Origin: AP-15 sp963814805
Lineage (GTDB): Bacteria; Pseudomonadota; Alphaproteobacteria; ATCC43930; CGMCC-115725
NCBI GenBank assembly: GCA_963814805.1
Contig: CAWFER010000016.1
Coordinates: forward strand, 62,001-126,000
Direction: 5' to 3'
DNA length: 64,000 bases
Shown here: positions 10,288 to 19,362 of the stretch, one piece after another
Layout of the letters: every line of letters begins with the position of its first letter
How positions within the stretch are numbered: position 1 is the first letter of the stretch
Program-made: the position numbers and the translations under genes
The notes under the pieces: model-generated
What the model was told of the DNA's origin: nothing
What the model saw: the letters and a program-made list of their open reading frames with translations, nothing else
Databases searched by the model: none

Positions 10288-11439
10288 TCAAATCAACCCC
10301 ATGCGCGCCAGTATCGCCGCCGGCGAATGCTGCCAGCGCAGCGAGCCGCGCGCGCGAAAATGCCCGAGGATTTCCGGCAGCTGCTCGGCATCCTCGCCGC
10401 TCCAATGGCTCAGGCTGTTTTCCACCTGCGGGAAGAAGTATAGCGCCCGGTACACCAGATCCTTTTTCAAAAACGGAAAACCCGAGCATTTCAGCAACAG
10501 CAGGTTGGTTACGTGAACCGTATTCGACAAGGTCACTTTTTCCATGACGCCGCGCTTCAACAACGTCAGCACGTTGGACTCGCCGGCCAATTGCAATGCC
10601 ACGTCATTTTGCATGACGGCCGCCAAACCCTTATACTCGCTGGGATTGAAATAACTTGAGATCCGCTCGAGCACTTCCTCCAGGCTTCCGTCGCAAACCA
10701 GATCCACAATCGTGCTGTGCGTGTAGAGTAGACACGGATAGACATTATGCTGCAGCAGGTGCTTGGCAATACCTGCCTCACCGCGATTTATGCTGTGTCG
10801 GCGCGACGACAACGGCACATATTTCTGCCAGAATTGCTGAAACATCGGCGAAACAAAAATCCGCCCGGAAATTACAAAAAACCAGCTTTGCACATGATAA
10901 TGGAACTGAAATACTTCGGTAATCCCGATATAATCATCGGTCATCTGCTTGATCCGACCCAGCAGCTGGGCAAAGGTCGACGGCCGGATGAAATTGCTGT
11001 CGTTGCAATAGACGATCTGCGTAATCGGCTGGTCGCTGCGGCGCCGCAGATATTCGGTCCCCCACTGATAACCGCCAAAATCGCGGCCGCCATGGGGGCG
11101 CTCGACGACCGAGTGGCAATATGGCGAATAGGCGCTAACCAACTCCGGGGACAGACCGCCATTATTTATCAGGATGACATCGTACCCCAAATCCTGGAAA
11201 CAATTGAGGGTGGCGAGCAAATTCTTCGAGACTTGGCCCCGCTGGCTGATCGCGAAAATGCACCAGAAGCCGGTGTGCTGGGCGTGCCCCGATGTTTCGC
11301 GCAGACCAGCCTGCCGCCGGGCCTTTGGCCGCTCGGAAAGAAAATAGACAAACAGGTAATAGGTCGCAAAGGCAAACCGGAATATCGAGAAATATCCGTA
11401 CCTGAGGATGCGGTATATGAGGTGCAGTAGACGGTTCAT
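10288..11439 (-). CDS. RgpF-like rhamnan/polysaccharide synthesis protein
   Basis: A 383-residue protein resembling the rhamnan synthesis F (RgpF) family, found in O-antigen and cell-wall polysaccharide loci. An N-terminal aromatic hydrophobic segment (GYFSIFRFAFATYYLFVYFL) may associate with the membrane. The RgpF-type core is visible as VSKNLLATLNCFQDLGYDVI, NNGGLS, RPHGGRDFGGYQWG, QIVYCNDSNF and WFFVISGRIF. The gene is clearly less GC-rich than both flanking glycosyltransferases, a common sign of exchange in surface-antigen loci. It ends 10 bp before the downstream GT4 gene. Sugar specificity cannot be read from the sequence. Confidence 0.78.
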   Translation of the reverse strand: MNRLLHLIYRILRYGYFSIFRFAFATYYLFVYFLSERPKARRQAGLRETSGHAQHTGFWCIFAISQRGQVSKNLLATLNCFQDLGYDVILINNGGLSPELVSAYSPYCHSVVERPHGGRDFGGYQWGTEYLRRRSDQPITQIVYCNDSNFIRPSTFAQLLGRIKQMTDDYIGITEVFQFHYHVQSWFFVISGRIFVSPMFQQFWQKYVPLSSRRHSINRGEAGIAKHLLQHNVYPCLLYTHSTIVDLVCDGSLEEVLERISSYFNPSEYKGLAAVMQNDVALQLAGESNVLTLLKRGVMEKVTLSNTVHVTNLLLLKCSGFPFLKKDLVYRALYFFPQVENSLSHWSGEDAEQLPEILGHFRARGSLRWQHSPAAILARMGLI

Positions 11440-11487
11440 CCGATCGGCAACTCGAAGGCGCTGCGACGAGGCGGCTGATCTACCACG

Positions 11488-12642
11488 CTACTCTGGCCGG
11501 TTCCAGCCCGCGCCCGGCACGCGGCCGCTCGCCGCCGATCCCGCCAAGAGCGCATCGTGGAACTCGGCCACCCCGGCATAGAGCCGGTCGGCGCCGAACC
11601 GGGCCACGGCGCACGCCGCCGCCGCCTGTCCGGCCCGGGCGCGCAACGCCGGATCGGCGACGAGCTGGGCCAGAGCCCCGGCCAAGGCGGCGGCGTCGCG
11701 CGGCGGCACGACCAGGCCGGCGCCCTCGGCGACGATGCCGTTGTCACCGACGTCGCTGACCACCACCGGCAGACCGCAAGCCATCGCCTCGATCTGCGCC
11801 ACCGAGGTGCCCTCGCCAAAATCGGAGGCGAGCATGAAGATATCGGCTGCGGCATAGAGCGCCGGCATGTCGTCGCGGCGCCCGAGCAGAAGGCGCCGAG
11901 GTCCGGCCGGCAGCCGCTCGGCGCCGTCGCCGACCCCGACCAGCCACACGTTCGGCCCGGCCGTCTCGGCGGCGGCCAGCATACCCGGCCAGTTCTTCAT
12001 CGGGTCGCTGCGGCCGACCGCGATTACCGCCACCGCCTCTTCGGGCAGGCCGAGCTTCCGCCGCATCGCCGCTCGCCAGCCGGGCTGCGGATGGAACCTG
12101 GCGAGATCAACTCCGTTCGGAAAAAACCGGCTCAGTCGCGAGCGAAACCCGATCCGAGCATGCTCGTCGAGCGCCACCCGGCTGTTGTAGAGGATGCCGT
12201 CGACCAACGGCGACAGCCGCGCGCCGAGCCCGACCGCGCGCCGCAGCCGCCGCGGATAACGGGCGAAATCGGGGACCGCGCCAAGAATGCTCCAGGCCAG
12301 CTTTGGCCGCGGCCGCAGCGCCGCCAGCCAAGTCGCCGCCAGCGCCGCCAGATTGCCGTGATAGAGCCAGCCCTGGACGATGCTCGGCCGCCGGCGGCGG
12401 ATCAGCCGCGCCAGCCGGATCGGCCCGGTGGCCGCGGCCACGCCGCGCCGCATGCCGAGCCCGACCACCTCGACGCCGATTTCGGCAAACCGCCGGCGCA
12501 TCGGGCCCTCGGAGAGGAGGCTCGCCACCACCGCGGTGCGCCCGCGGCGACGATCCTCACGGCACAATTCGAGGAGCAGCGCCTCGGCGCCGCCAAGCTC
12601 GAGGCCGGTGATCACGTGGACCACCGGGCAATCGTCGGTCAA
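11488..12642 (-). CDS. GT4-type glycosyltransferase
   Basis: Uninterrupted 384-residue group 1 glycosyltransferase. It starts VVHVITGLELGGAEALLLEL, the GGAE motif typical of GT4 N-terminal domains, continues with VQGWLYHGNLAA, then VIAVGRSDPMKN in the nucleotide-sugar domain, and ends with DFGEGTSVAQIEAMACGLPV, containing the EX7E-type donor site in the form EGTSVAQIE. The start is a TTG at 12642. It is the promoter-proximal member of the surface-polysaccharide block; 48 bp separate it from the RgpF-like gene. Confidence 0.85.
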   Translation of the reverse strand: MTDDCPVVHVITGLELGGAEALLLELCREDRRRGRTAVVASLLSEGPMRRRFAEIGVEVVGLGMRRGVAAATGPIRLARLIRRRRPSIVQGWLYHGNLAALAATWLAALRPRPKLAWSILGAVPDFARYPRRLRRAVGLGARLSPLVDGILYNSRVALDEHARIGFRSRLSRFFPNGVDLARFHPQPGWRAAMRRKLGLPEEAVAVIAVGRSDPMKNWPGMLAAAETAGPNVWLVGVGDGAERLPAGPRRLLLGRRDDMPALYAAADIFMLASDFGEGTSVAQIEAMACGLPVVVSDVGDNGIVAEGAGLVVPPRDAAALAGALAQLVADPALRARAGQAAAACAVARFGADRLYAGVAEFHDALLAGSAASGRVPGAGWNRPE

Positions 12643-12685
12643 ATGGCGCCGCCGCGGCGGAAGGGTGCTGCCGCCCGGCGGGCGG

Positions 12686-14071
12686 TCACGCCGCCGCTCC
12701 GGGCGCGGCGGCGCCGAGCAGATCGGTCAGGGCCGAGGCCCGCTCGACCCAGCGAAAATCGTGAATGAGCGCGAGGCTCGCCTCGATTCGCTCGCTGGAA
12801 AGCCCGGCGTGCGGCGTCAGCGCGCGGTATTTGGCGTCGATGTCGGCCCAGGCGATGCCGAGCATTCCCGCTCCCTTCGGCGCGAAGACGGTGCTGGTGG
12901 CCGACCTGCCGTCGCTGGCGCGGATGGTGACGGTGGCGCCCTGCCGGTAGCGTCCGGCATTGGCCGCGGGCGGCGGCCCGACCCGCACCCGGTCGATCAG
13001 CCGATGGATCATCGGATCGGCGATTTTGGCCGGGGTCGCGTGCACCCAGGAAAAGCCGCGGTCGGCGGCGCCGGCGGCGAGGAAATAGGCCGGGCTGTGC
13101 GCCATGCCGATCAGATCGGCCGGATGCAGCGGATCGGCGAGCGCCGTCACACCGGGGCGCGACAAGGTGATGCTGGCGATCTCCTCGGGCGCGAACCCGC
13201 CCTCGCGCGCGGCGTTGGCGGCGGCTTCGGCCAGCGCATGATGCGGATGGCCGCCGGGAACGAGCTTGACCGCCATGTCGGTGACGATATCCCACGATTG
13301 CCCCAGATCGCGAACGAGCGCCGGCCGCGGCCCCGGCGGGCTCGACCTCGCCATAAACCGCGAAAAAGCCGTGGCGCGCTTCGAGGATGCCCAATTCGGC
13401 CTTGAACCCGCGTTCGGCGGCGAGCGCCGCGTCGATCCCCAGCTTTGCCGCCAGCCCGGCATGGTATTCGCGCGCCACGCTGGTGTTGGCCGCGGCGGCG
13501 AGCCCGCCGATCGAGGTCGCCGACAACGCGATCGCCTGCGCCATGCGCTCCGGCGTCGAGCCGCAACAGGCGTGCGGCGGCGACCGCGGCGGCGAAAATC
13601 GCCACCAGGCAGCCGTGAAAGCCGCTGGCGGCGGAAGCCCGGGGTGATCGCCTCGCCGATCCGCCCGGCCGCCTCGTAGCCGAGCACGATCGCCGCCAGC
13701 ACGTCGTCGCCGCTGGCGCCGGTGCGCTCGGCGATGGCGAGGCTCGTCGCGGTCAAGGGCGTCCCGCAATGGACGATGTTGCGCAGATCGCTGTCGTCGC
13801 AGGCCGCGGCGTCGCTCATCACCGCGTTGACCTGCGCCGCGTCGGCGAGCGGCAGCCTGACGCCGGCCTCGAACCACACCGCGGCGTCGGGCCGGCCGCC
13901 GCGCTCGCGCGCCAGATCGCGGATGATCGCCGCCGATTCGAGCCCGCGGCCGAACGCGGCGCTGGCGATCGTGCTGGCGATCAGCATCGCCGCATGGTCG
14001 ACCGCTTGCGGCGGCAGGTCGGCGGCGGAGGTGCGGGCCAGAAACTCGGCCAAATCGCGGGCGACGGTCAT
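12686..14071 (-). CDS. MmgE/PrpD family protein, two frame breaks
   Basis: About 460 residues of the MmgE/PrpD superfamily, which includes 2-methylcitrate dehydratase, cis-aconitate decarboxylase and many uncharacterised members. Recognisable parts are the helical N-domain (IASTIASAAFGRG, VMSDAAACDDSDLRN) and the lid/C-domain (LVPGGHPHHALAEAAANAA, RVGPPPAANAGRYRQG). Substrate is not deducible: this member is not next to prpC or prpB and falls in the broad uncharacterised branch. Breaks near 13630 and 13320 restore the original frame between them. It starts 9 bp downstream of the stop of the following hypothetical gene, so the two form a transcription unit. Confidence 0.78.
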   Translation of the reverse strand: MTVARDLAEFLARTSAADLPPQAVDHAAMLIASTIASAAFGRGLESAAIIRDLARERGGRPDAAVWFEAGVRLPLADAAQVNAVMSDAAACDDSDLRNIVHCGTPLTATSLAIAERTGASGDDVLAAIVLGYEAAGRIGEAITPGFRRQRLSRLPGGDFRRRGRRRTPVAARRRSAWRRRSRCRRPRSAGSPPRPTPAWRANTMPGWRQSWGSTRRSPPNAGSRPNWASSKRATAFSRFMARSSPPGPRPALVRDLGQSWDIVTDMAVKLVPGGHPHHALAEAAANAAREGGFAPEEIASITLSRPGVTALADPLHPADLIGMAHSPAYFLAAGAADRGFSWVHATPAKIADPMIHRLIDRVRVGPPPAANAGRYRQGATVTIRASDGRSATSTVFAPKGAGMLGIAWADIDAKYRALTPHAGLSSERIEASLALIHDFRWVERASALTDLLGAAAPGAAA

Positions 14072-14079
14072 CGCCGCTC

Positions 14080-14653
14080 CTAGCGCGGCTCGGTCCAGCT
14101 TTCCGAGAACGCCAGCGCGCAGGTGCTGAACGGCCGGCCTTCGCGCTCGACCGGCCACGGCTGGCCGGCAGCCTCGCTGCCGTCGATGCGTGAGCCGCGC
14201 GCCGAGCGCCGGGATCAGCAGGCTGCACACCCCATAGCGCCGGCCGCCCTCGTTGGGCTGGGTGTGGATCAGCATCGGGTCGCCGATATCGTACCAGGTG
14301 AGGCTGATGTCCTCGTCGCTCGACACCACCCGTTCGGTCCAGAAATAGTGCGGGTCGCCCGATTTGACGAACTCGGCCTCGGTGACCGCGATCGCCGTGT
14401 CCGCAGTCTCGGCGTTGAGCATGCCCTGCACCGTCGCCTGCAGCCAGCGCGCCATCGCGATGTTGTCGGACCAGATCCGCCAGCGGTCGTCGGTCAGCTC
14501 GCTCTTCAGATAAAGCACATGCCCCGGCCCCTTCGGGCAGGTGATGATGCGCCAGAAGCTGGCGTTCGTCGTCTGCGGGCCGCCAGCGGTCGCGCTCAGG
14601 CGGATGAACGGGTTTTCGCCGGTCAGGATCACGCGGTTGGGGTCGGCGGCCAT
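14080..14653 (-). CDS. Hypothetical protein partnered with the PrpD-like gene, one frame break
   Basis: About 190 residues, family not recognised. The sequence is soluble and strand-rich: FWRIITCPKGPGHVLYLKSE, ARWLQATVQGMLNAE, FVKSGDPHYFWTERVVSS, ISLTWYDIGDPMLIHT and GVCSLLIPALGARLTIDG. A break near 14195 is repaired by one base, after which the frame closes with SWTEPR at 14080, 9 bp before the PrpD-like start. Tight linkage suggests a shared catabolic task, but nothing visible identifies a substrate or cofactor. The ATG at 14653 has GAGGGAGGAATT-like purines upstream. Confidence 0.6.
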
Positions 14654-14759
14654 GGCGAATTCCTCCCTCGCAATCGCACCCGCTCGATCGTAGTCGATCG
14701 CCGGGCATAACGCCATGGCGGCGGCCGGTTTTCCCGGAGCGGACGAAAGGCCCCCGAGT

Positions 14760-14788
14760 TTGACATCGGCGCAGGCGCCCCCTAGCCT
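14760..14788 (+). promoter_or_regulatory. Candidate sigma-70-type promoter for the Crp/Fnr gene
   Basis: A consensus -35 TTGACA at 14760-14765 is followed, after exactly 17 bp, by TAGCCT at 14783-14788 (three of six consensus positions). It ends 20 bp before the GTG start of the regulator. The -35 is strong and the -10 weak, which suits an activated promoter. Confidence 0.45.
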
Positions 14789-14808
14789 CGCCGCTGCTGC
14801 CCGATGAG

Positions 14809-15573
14809 GTGGGAGAGATTTTGGACGCGCCGGTCCGCCCGATCCCGATGACGGCGCTCAACCGCAAGCTCGGCCGGTTCGCGGCGCTGTCGGCCGAGGA
14901 GGAGGAGACCCTGGCGGCGCTGCAATCGGCCACCCGCCGCATTCGCCGCGGCCGCGAAATCATCAGCGAGGGACGGCGCTACGATTCGCTGCTGGTGATG
15001 ATCGAGGGCGCCGCGATCCGCTACCGCATTCTGCACGACGGGCGCCGTCAGATCCTGAACATCGCGCTGGCCGGGGACTTCATCGGCTTTCCCGCCTGCT
15101 TTTTCGAGCATGCGCTCTATTCGGTGGCGGCGCTCGGCGAGGTGGTGGTCGCGGCCATTCCGTTTGCCGAGCTGCTGGCGCTGTTTGCCGAGCGGCCGCG
15201 GCTCGCCGCCGCGATCCTGTGGTCGTTTTCGTGCGAGGCGGCGATGTACGCCGAACGGCTGACCGATGTCGGCCGGCGCTCGGCGCTGGAGCGGGTCGCG
15301 CATTTCCTGCTCGAGCTACTGACCCGGCTCCAGGCCGTGGGGCTGGCGCAGGCGCGCTCGTTTCGCCTGCCGCTGACCCAGGAGCTGATCGCCGACGCGC
15401 TCGGCCTCAGCCTGCCGCACGTCAACCGCACCTTGCGACGGCTGCGCGAGGACGGGCTCGTCGGCATCGCCGATCAATGGGTCACGATCAGCGACATCGA
15501 CGCGCTCGCCGAACTCGCCGATTTCGAGCAAGGCTATCTCGGCCGGTTTCGCCTGCCCGATTTTCCGACGTAG
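14809..15573 (+). CDS. Crp/Fnr family transcriptional regulator
   Basis: Uninterrupted regulator of about 250 residues. An N-terminal cyclic-nucleotide-binding-like beta barrel (IRRGREIISEGRRYDSLLVM, FIGFPACFFEHALYSVAA) is joined by the long dimerisation helix to a winged helix (LPLTQELIADALGLSLPHVN, RTLRRLREDGLVGI). No N-terminal cysteine cluster is present, so it is not an iron-sulfur FNR. The effector is unknown. The GTG at 14809 or an internal ATG (MTALNRKLGRF) could start translation; the latter matches the usual domain boundary. It is divergent from the PrpD-like pair and may control it. Confidence 0.85.
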   Translation: MGEILDAPVRPIPMTALNRKLGRFAALSAEEEETLAALQSATRRIRRGREIISEGRRYDSLLVMIEGAAIRYRILHDGRRQILNIALAGDFIGFPACFFEHALYSVAALGEVVVAAIPFAELLALFAERPRLAAAILWSFSCEAAMYAERLTDVGRRSALERVAHFLLELLTRLQAVGLAQARSFRLPLTQELIADALGLSLPHVNRTLRRLREDGLVGIADQWVTISDIDALAELADFEQGYLGRFRLPDFPT

Positions 15574-15738
15574 CCCGGCTCGACCGGGTGACCCGCCCAT
15601 CTCGAACCCGCCGCGGAGCGACACGGCAGGATTGCTCTCGATTATTGCTTCAGCGCAAGGTCGCTCGCCAGCCTCGCGGTATATTGCCGGGCAACGTGCG
15701 GCGGGCTAAACCGCCGGGCGAGGCGGGAGAGCGTCAAC

Positions 15739-15972
15739 ATGCGGCTGAGTTTCCGGCACGATCCTGCCTCGCTGGCGCGGGTGGTCCGTCGGCTCGACCG
15801 GCTCGCCGGCCAGATCAACCCGTTTCTGCTGGCGGTTGCGATCGGGCTCGGCATTCTCGACTTCGCCGGGCTGGTCAATCTGGTCGACACCAGGAACCTG
15901 CCGGCGAGCAAGGCGCAGCCGGCAACCCCGGCAATGCCGCCGGCCGATGCTGTCGGCCCCTATATCAGGTAA
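15739..15972 (+). CDS. Small single-span membrane protein
   Basis: A 77-residue protein of unrecognised family. A basic N-terminus (RVVRRLDRLAG) precedes one hydrophobic stretch (INPFLLAVAIGLGILDFAGL), followed by a short Ala/Pro-rich tail, the layout of a bitopic inner-membrane protein with its N-terminus inside. GAGGCGGGAGAG gives a good ribosome site. It lies between the Crp/Fnr gene and the convergent ClC channel gene. Confidence 0.55.
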   Translation: MRLSFRHDPASLARVVRRLDRLAGQINPFLLAVAIGLGILDFAGLVNLVDTRNLPASKAQPATPAMPPADAVGPYIR

Positions 15973-16066
15973 AGCGCTGCGGATAAACCGCTGCGGCCGA
16001 GCCTTCGACCACCCCGCCCCGGCATCCCGATCACGCCGCGAGCAATCGATCCGGCGGAAAGCGCGA

Positions 16067-17848
16067 TCAGTCGGCCGAGGCCGGACGGATCCGAAAGAAA
16101 CTCGTGCGCTGCCGTTCCTCGGCCTGCAGCTTCGCGCGCACCCGCATCAGATCCTTCCAGCCGATATAGCCGACTAGCCGCCCATCCTCGCGCGATATCA
16201 CCGGCAGGTGGGCGACATTGGCGGCGGTCAGGCGATCGGCCAGGCTTTCCAGATATTCGTCCGGGTGGGCGACTGCGACTTTGGCCCCGGCCAGCAATTC
16301 GCCGAGCGTGCTGGTGCGGCGCATGCCGGCGCGCCGCCAGCGCAGCACCGCCGGCGGATCGATGACGCCAACGACCTGGCGCTCGCCATCGACCACCGGA
16401 AAGCTCGGATGGGTGGTGCCCGGATCGGTCAGGAACCGCGCGGCGCCATGCAGGGTCATCGTCGCCGGCAGGGTCTCGACGGCGGTCGTCATCACCTCGC
16501 GCACCCGGGTCAGCGCAAACGGATCGACCCGGTATTCGCGCACCAGATGATGGCCGCGCCGGGCCACCTTTTCGGTCAGGATCGAGCGCCGCATCAGCAG
16601 CACCGTCACCGCATGCGCGGTCGCCGCAGGCGGCGATCAGCGGCAGCAGCACATGCGTGTCGCCGGTCAGCTCGACGGCAAAAAAGGTGGCGGTCAGCGG
16701 CGAGCGCATGGTTCCGCCCATGGTCGCCGCCATCGCCAGCAATGCCCAGAAGCCCGGGCTGCCCGCCGGCAGAAACCCGGCAAGTGCGGTTCCCATCGCG
16801 CCGCCCATGATCAACAGCGGCGCCAGCACCCCGCCCGAGGTGCCGGAGCCCAGCGCCACCGACCAGATGATCGCCTTGACGACTAGGAGCAGCAGCGCCG
16901 CCGTCGTGAGCACATGGCCCCTGCAGCATCGCCTGGATGTTATCGTAGCCGACGCCGAGCGCCTGCGGCTCGACGAGGCCGCCGATGCCGACCACCAGAC
17001 CGCCCAGCATCGGCCACCACATCCAGTGGATCGGCAGTTTCAGAAAGCCGTCCTCGCAGGCATAGACGAGCTGGGTCAGCACCCCCGAAAGCAACCCCGA
17101 CAAGAGGCCGATCAGCACCCAGGAGGCGAGCCCCAGCGCCGAAATATCGACCGCGCCGGAGAACGGGAAAAGCGGGGTCGGCAGATGGAGCAGGCTGCGC
17201 TCGACCGCGGCGACGATCGCGGCCACGGCGACCGGGATGAAGCTGCGCGGGGTCCACTCGAACAGCAACAGCTCGACCGCCAGCATGATCGCGGCGATCG
17301 GCGTGCCGAAGACGGTGGTCATCCCGGCCGCGGCTCCGGCGACCAAGAGGGTCTTGCGCTCGTTGTCGCTGACCGGCAGCAGCTGCGCGATCAGCGAGCC
17401 GATCGCCCCGCCGGTCATGATGATCGGCCCTTCGGCGCCGAACGGGCCGCCGGTGCCGATGGCGATCGCCGAGGACAGCGGCTTCAGGATCGCGACCTTG
17501 AGGTCGAGCCGCGAGCGTCCGAGCAGGATTGCCTCGATCGCCTCGGGGATGCCGTGGCCGCGGATCTTGGGGCTGCCGTAGCGCGCCATCAGGCCGACCA
17601 GCCAAGGCGCCGGCCACCGGCGTCAGCACCCGCCACGCACCGAGCGGCGAATGCGCCAAATCGAGATCGGCCAAGCTCAGCGAGCCGAAATAGGCGAGGT
17701 TCGTGGCAAGCCGGATCAGCCGGAGCAGCACCACGCCGGCCACCACCCCAGCGGTGGCGACGACCACGGCGATCGCGGCGATCACCAGCACGCGCGGCCC
17801 GGTGGTAAAATCGCCCAGTCGGGCATGGCTGCCATTCGCAGATATCAT
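16067..17848 (-). CDS. ClC-family chloride channel/antiporter with C-terminal CBS pair, three frame breaks
   Basis: About 590 residues. The membrane part shows the ClC selectivity signatures GHGIPEAIEAI, GGPFGAEGPIIMTGG (with the gating glutamate) and GSGTSGGVLAPLLIMGGAMG. The cytosolic part is a CBS-domain pair: VREVMTTAVETLPATMTLHG, FPVVDGERQVVGVIDPPAVL and LPVISREDGRLVGYIGW. The CBS pair normally binds adenine nucleotides and tunes transport. Whether this is a channel or a proton exchanger is not settled by what I can read. Breaks near 17610, 16915 and 16620 are single extra bases. The ATG at 17848 (MISANGS) has AAGAAG upstream. Confidence 0.85.
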
Positions 17849-17991
17849 TCTCAAATCTTCTTGTGTGGGATGTAGACGCCGGTTCGCGCGGCACGCCGCA
17901 GCAATGGTGAAGGATGGCCGAGCGAGATTGCATGACCATGCCATCATATCGCATCACGATATAACGCCGGTCCGATGAGCAACCCCGCCCG

Positions 17992-18449
17992 ATGAGCAAC
18001 GACGAAGAGGCTCGCCCGGCTGCGGCCCGCCGCCGCCCGGCCCATCCCGATCAGGCAGACTATGAGGCGCTTGCCGAATTTCGTTATCAGATCCGCTGCT
18101 TTCTGGAGTTCAGCCAGAACCGGGCGCGCGCGGTCGGCTTGACCCCGCGTCAGCACCAGGCGCTGCCGGCGATCCGGGGCTTTGGCGGCGGCCGCCCGAC
18201 GACTGTCGGCGACCTCGCCGAAAGCTGCGGATCCGGCACCACAGCGCCGCCGAGCTGGTCGATCGCCTGGCCGAGGCCGGTCTCGTCGCGCGCAGCCACG
18301 ACCCCGGCGATCAGCGCCGCGTCCTTCTCAACCTGACGGGGCGGGTCGAGGAATGCCTCGCCGAACTATCGGCGGCGCATCTCGAAGAGCTGGAACGCAT
18401 GGCGCCCTTGCTGGAACAAATGTTGGCCATACTCAAACGCCGTGGTTGA
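17992..18449 (+). CDS. MarR-family transcriptional regulator, one frame break
   Basis: About 150 residues with the MarR winged-helix layout: dimerisation helix YEALAEFRYQIRCFLEFSQN, the typical GLTPRQHQALPAIRGF entering the HTH, then HHSAAELVDRLAEAGLVARS and the wing DPGDQRRVLLNLTG, closing with a long C-terminal helix (LEELERMAPLLEQMLAILKR). A break near 18215 puts the recognition helix in another frame. The gene is divergent from the ClC gene (143 bp between starts), a possible target, and runs tail-to-tail into the GT2 gene. Confidence 0.8.
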
Positions 18450-18474
18450 GCGGTTCGGCCCGGCGCCGGGCCGG

Positions 18475-19362
18475 CTATCGCTCGGGCGGCTCGCACGGCG
18501 CCGGCGTGGCCGCGGCCAGAGACGCATTGCCGGCCGCGTCGCCAGAGTGGCGGAAATCATGCCAAGTCAGGGTGAACGGGCGCTTGAACAGCACCGTCCA
18601 CAGGAAGTTCACGCTGTATTGCAGCGCGACCCGGAACAGCCCTTGGCCGGTCAGCCGCCGGCCCGAGGAAAACGCCGGCAACGCAAACGAGAACTTGACT
18701 GCGCCGACCTTGCTCATCCGGCGGGCGAGCTCGGTGTCTTCGCCGAAAAATCTGAAATCAGGGTTGAAGGCGTCGGCCGCGGCGAGCGCCTTCTTCAGCA
18801 CGACAAAATTGCCGCCCTGCATCATCGATCCGGCGCGAAAGACGAACCGCACCAAAAGATAGCTGGCAAAGGCGAACCGGTAAAACACGGCGACGACGAG
18901 GCGCACCCGCCTCGACACGTCGTAATGGATAAACGGTCCGCTCAGCGCCACCAGACCGGGCGAGACGGCGAATTCGGCGAGCGCGGTGTCGAGCCAGCCC
19001 GGCGGCAGCAGCGTGTCGGCGTCGATATTGGCGATCAGCCGGCCCCTGGCGGCGAGGCATCCGGCTCGGCGCGCCGGCACCAGCCCGCGCTGAGGCTCGC
19101 CGACGACAATGACCCCGGGGACGGACAAAGCGATCTCGCGGGTCCGGTCGGTGCTGTTGTTGTCGACGACAATGATCTCCGCCGCGCACCGGCTTCGGGC
19201 AATCTCGGCGACGATCGCTCGCAGGCACGATGCGATCAGTGCTTCTTCATTGTAGGCCGGCACGACAAAGCTGATCGGCAGCTCGGCCGCGTTTGCCTCG
19301 TCCACCCGGCTCGCCGCCACCTCTGTCGCGCCGTGCAACGTCCCCTGCCCGGCGCCGCTCAT
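18475..19362 (-). CDS. GT2-family glycosyltransferase
   Basis: A 295-residue GT-A fold glycosyltransferase. The nucleotide-sugar motifs are intact: FVVPAYNEEALIASCLRAIV, EIIVVDNNSTDRT and the DXD-like NIDADTLLPPGWL, with FFGEDTELARRMSK providing the acidic base region. It has aromatic hydrophobic stretches (VVAVFYRFAFASYLLVRFVF) that may dip into the membrane, as in enzymes acting on lipid acceptors. Its ATG overlaps the stop of the LpxH-like gene (ATGA, 19359-19362). The pairing with a lipid-A-type phosphatase homologue suggests an envelope glycolipid role. Confidence 0.82.
   Translation of the reverse strand: MSGAGQGTLHGATEVAASRVDEANAAELPISFVVPAYNEEALIASCLRAIVAEIARSRCAAEIIVVDNNSTDRTREIALSVPGVIVVGEPQRGLVPARRAGCLAARGRLIANIDADTLLPPGWLDTALAEFAVSPGLVALSGPFIHYDVSRRVRLVVAVFYRFAFASYLLVRFVFRAGSMMQGGNFVVLKKALAAADAFNPDFRFFGEDTELARRMSKVGAVKFSFALPAFSSGRRLTGQGLFRVALQYSVNFLWTVLFKRPFTLTWHDFRHSGDAAGNASLAAATPAPCEPPER

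Noticed and set aside
12639..14963. A 774-codon open frame on the minus strand
   Set aside because: It is a composite: only its middle part encodes PrpD-like sequence, and the rest is the wrong frame of two separate genes joined by frame breaks.
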